From Victivallales bacterium (lineage in GTDB: Bacteria; Verrucomicrobiota; Lentisphaeria; Oligosphaerales; Oligosphaeraceae): a DNA stretch of 17,213 bases. Under the pieces are notes generated by a model, which was not told the DNA's origin, searched no databases, and saw nothing but the letters and a program-made list of their open reading frames with translations. The position numbers were made by a program, and so were the translations under genes. The stretch is from NCBI GenBank assembly GCA_017964325.1, contig JAGCSE010000181.1, positions 1 through 17,213 on the forward strand, written 5' to 3'. Position 1 is the first letter of the stretch; each line of letters opens with the position of its first letter. Shown here one piece after another: positions 15,538 to 17,213 of this stretch.

Positions 15538-15837
15538 ATGCAGAATGGTGATGTACAACAATTTATAGATGATTTATACTATGGTGAAGAATTATTATTA
15601 CGATATAATAAGCAAAAATTCTTCATACAGGGCTGGAAAAACAAAGACACATATCACATGGAAATGATTGAAATCGAAGCAGACAAGCCAGATGGCCAAG
15701 TGATTAAGAAATGCTGGTCATATTCAGCAAATACAATGCGTGAATGTGCAGTGGCTTTTCTCAATGAACCATTATGGGATGGAAAAACATTCTGGCAGGC
15801 TGAAAGCGATATGACTCAATGTGACTGGTGGACATAG
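15538..15837 (+). CDS. Small uncharacterised protein, DGKTF family, first of a pair
   Basis: A 99-residue soluble protein. The ATG at 15538 is chosen because AAAGGA (15525-15530) lies 7 nt before it; the frame is open further upstream but without a ribosome binding site. Visible motifs are LLLRYNKQKFFIQGW (about 19-33), an acidic middle, WSYSANTMRECAVAFLNEPL (about 61-80) and WDGKTFWQAESDM. This layout (short strand, aromatic-glycine strand, then a helix leading to a DGK-S/T-F box and an acidic end) matches a group of small Firmicutes and gut proteins of unknown role that I remember only as hypothetical. Its end nearly touches the next, similarly built gene. No membrane segment or signal is seen. 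Immunity-type function is possible but unproven. Confidence 0.7.
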   Translation: MQNGDVQQFIDDLYYGEELLLRYNKQKFFIQGWKNKDTYHMEMIEIEADKPDGQVIKKCWSYSANTMRECAVAFLNEPLWDGKTFWQAESDMTQCDWWT

Positions 15838-15881
15838 AGTTAACTTGTCGAATTTCCCCTGAAACTTTGGAGGAACAGGTG

Positions 15882-16208
15882 ATGTTCAATAACTTATGGT
15901 ATGTGAAAACAGACAAGTTCAAGAATATCGACGATTTACGCGAGTGGATGAAATACCAAGGGCATCTATGGTTTTTCATCAACGAGCAGTATTATTTCAT
16001 GACGGGAAGCCGCAATTACAATGCAAAAGGCGAAGTGGTTCCATGGTGGTATATTACCAAAGGCGATTACCGTAATCCTGCCGTTACCGAAAAGGAACTC
16101 GCCAAAATCCTCTGGGAGTTTTGGGATGTTGAAGATGTATGGAAGGCGAAAATCTTCGACGGCAAGAGCTTTGCCGAGAATTTTGATGAAATCATCTTTT
16201 TCAGTTAA
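15882..16208 (+). CDS. Small uncharacterised protein, DGKSF family, second of a pair
   Basis: A 108-residue soluble protein that resembles its neighbour: an INEQYYFMTGS strand (about 34-44), a tryptophan-rich VVPWWYI (about 52-58), TEKELAKILWEFWDVEDVWK and the KIFDGKSFAENFDEI box at the end. The ATG at 15882 is preceded by GGAGGA (15869-15874). A GTG at 15828 in the same frame would overlap the previous stop by 10 nt and add 18 residues, but it has no better ribosome binding site. With the upstream gene it forms a tandem pair that probably shares a transcript and arose by duplication and divergence. A perfect 12-nt-stem terminator follows at 16216. Function unknown. Confidence 0.7.
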   Translation: MFNNLWYVKTDKFKNIDDLREWMKYQGHLWFFINEQYYFMTGSRNYNAKGEVVPWWYITKGDYRNPAVTEKELAKILWEFWDVEDVWKAKIFDGKSFAENFDEIIFFS

Positions 16209-16215
16209 TTAGCAT

Positions 16216-16250
16216 ATTCGCCGCCTGTCGAATGCAGGCGGCGAATTTTT
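16216..16250 (+). terminator. Strong intrinsic terminator of the small-gene pair
   Basis: ATTCGCCGCCTG (16216-16227) and CAGGCGGCGAAT (16235-16246) are exact complements around a 7-nt loop, followed by TTTTTG. This is a textbook rho-independent terminator 7 nt past the stop at 16208. Confidence 0.92.
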
Positions 16251-16257
16251 GCCCTTA

Positions 16258-16300
16258 TTTACCTTAGTATTATAGCGTCCTTTCCAATCGTGTCAATTTG
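16258..16300. repeat. Promoter-like direct repeat, copy B
   Basis: This is the second copy of the 43-nt sequence at 14158-14200, with about 8 differences. Both hexamers of the minus-strand promoter and the 16-nt spacing are kept. It marks the right edge of the AT-rich small-gene island. Confidence 0.75.
16269..16296 (-). promoter_or_regulatory. Orphan consensus promoter, minus strand
   Basis: TTGACA (16296-16291) and TATAAT (16274-16269) with a 16-nt spacer repeat exactly the geometry of the promoter at 14167-14194. It lies 39 nt past the stop of the restriction gene and points leftward, where I see no gene on the minus strand. Its transcript would begin near 16262, run through the hairpin at 16216-16246 and go antisense to the small genes. 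Confidence 0.55.
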
Positions 16301-16334
16301 TCTGTTTATATCATCCAAGAATGGCTATTCCAAA

Positions 16335-17213
16335 TCATTTGCTGCTCAAGACAATATCATCGAAACGGTTATAGGACGATATTGGGGCGAGGAAGCGGAC
16401 ATTCTTGTCACCCAAGGCCGCGAAATGGGCCCGTCCGCATTCGATTTTCGCCTGCTGTTGAGGCGGAAGCTGGTCAAACAAATCCGTGCCTTTTGTCTCG
16501 ACGACAAAGAACAGCCTGTCCTGCCCGTCCTTTTCCACAAGTATCGCCCAATCAGGGTTATAGGTGCCAAGCGGCGTCGGAATCTTGAACCAGTCAGGCA
16601 GTTTGGCAAAAACTTTCACATCTTCATTGGCGTCCAGTTTTTCGGCGAACTCACGCTCGATATCGGAATCATAGACAGTGTATTCATAGATGCCTTTGTT
16701 GGGCGTGGCGACCATATTCTGATTCAAATACCCCACAAGCTCTTCGCTCTCAAAGAGTTCTTGCGCCCAAATGCCGTCCGCCCCATTGAGCTTATGGTAT
16801 TTGATTCCATCGACGATGAATTTAGCCATCACTTCTTTTATGATGGCCACCGCACCGTCGATGAACATCTGCGGATTCTTCCTGAAGTCATCAAGCCGTT
16901 TCGAATCGATGAGAATCTTTGCCAGTGAACGTCGTGTAAGATTTGTTTCGTTCTGAAGATAACTAATGACATCCGGATAATCAAAGTCTTGGAATGTGAA
17001 CGGCAAGGTGTTGCCTTTTTCGTCCGACACGGTGACACCCGCCTGTGTGACATTGATTTTCCCTTTGCCATAAATGTATTTAGGATAGGTGACGACCAGT
17101 TTGGATTCGTCCATCAAAGCCTTTGCGCATTCGTCCACGAGTTTTTCAGGGTCGAAATTCACGCGGAACGTCGTCTTGTATTTGATGCGTTCCCACAACG
17201 CCTTGAATTCCGG
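16335..17213 (-). CDS. res: Type III restriction endonuclease subunit Res, C-terminal part (5' truncated)
   Basis: About 292 codons, open to the right edge of the window: PEFKALWERIKYKT precedes the first visible internal TTG, so the true start lies outside. This is the end of the roughly 900-1000-residue helicase-nuclease subunit of a type III restriction-modification system, which cuts DNA together with a Mod methylase. Seen are the ALWERIKYKTTFRVNFDPEKL region, YTVYDSDIEREFAEKLD, FAKLPDWFKIPTPLGTYNPD and the nuclease core NPDWAILVEKDG...FFVVETKGT, whose Asp (PDWA) and Glu-x-Lys (ETK) form a PD-(D/E)xK site. CGRAHFAALG near the end is also typical. The helicase motifs and any methylase gene would lie to the right, outside the window. 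The C-terminal nuclease site looks intact. Confidence 0.9.
   Translation of the reverse strand, partial: PEFKALWERIKYKTTFRVNFDPEKLVDECAKALMDESKLVVTYPKYIYGKGKINVTQAGVTVSDEKGNTLPFTFQDFDYPDVISYLQNETNLTRRSLAKILIDSKRLDDFRKNPQMFIDGAVAIIKEVMAKFIVDGIKYHKLNGADGIWAQELFESEELVGYLNQNMVATPNKGIYEYTVYDSDIEREFAEKLDANEDVKVFAKLPDWFKIPTPLGTYNPDWAILVEKDGQDRLFFVVETKGTDLFDQLPPQQQAKIECGRAHFAALGDKNVRFLAPISSYNRFDDIVLSSK

Noticed and set aside
16290..16928. Plus-strand open frame opposite the type III restriction subunit
   Set aside because: It is antisense to a clear family member and begins inside the promoter-like repeat; no ribosome binding site.
1..17213. tRNA, rRNA, transposase or integrase genes
   Set aside because: I looked for cloverleaf-like hairpins and recombinase motifs and saw none that I could support.

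Overview
The window looks like a chromosomal segment of a carbohydrate-degrading, Gram-negative-type anaerobe. The best guess is a gut or rumen Lentisphaerae (Victivallales) or a related PVC-group bacterium. This rests on the combination of secreted LamG-DUF4091, DUF4838 and beta-helix proteins, each with a signal peptide, next to a ribose-type (CUT2) sugar ABC importer. No 16S gene or other phylogenetic marker is present, so the taxonomy is inference.

Layout, left to right. (1) 1-4004, plus strand: the 3' part of a sugar ABC ATPase, a ten-helix-type permease, and a second permease fused in one chain to its own periplasmic sugar-binding domain. The genes overlap by 8 and 4 nt, so this is one tightly coupled operon. 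(2) 4005-4981: AT-rich spacers around a small zinc-ribbon/CD225 membrane protein, with several inverted repeats. (3) 4982-7339, plus: a secreted LamG-DUF4091 (GH123-like) protein, followed by a strong hairpin terminator. (4) 7813-9099, minus: an AAA ATPase with a DUF4143 C-terminus, then a 23-nt tandem repeat at 9189-9303. (5) 9431-11698, plus: a secreted DUF4838 protein. It is convergent with 11797-14115, minus: a secreted beta-helix protein resembling GH110 alpha-1,3-galactosidases. (6) 14200-16250, plus, clearly AT-richer: a DUF3791-DUF3990-small protein three-gene operon that looks like a toxin-antitoxin module, then two small paralogous-looking proteins and a textbook terminator. (7) 16335-17213, minus: the C-terminal part of a type III restriction endonuclease subunit, cut by the window edge.

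How the parts fit: regions 1, 3 and 5 suggest a glycan-foraging locus. Secreted enzymes would release amino sugars, uronic acids or galactose from host or plant glycans, and a CUT2 importer could take up a monosaccharide. The substrate cannot be read from the sequence. Regions 6 and 7 look like accessory or defence DNA. The most unusual observations are the permease/binding-protein fusion with an added transmembrane helix, and a pair of roughly 43-nt near-identical promoter-like sequences (14158-14200 and 16258-16300). These two copies bracket the AT-rich small-gene island in the same orientation, and the right-hand copy points at no gene.
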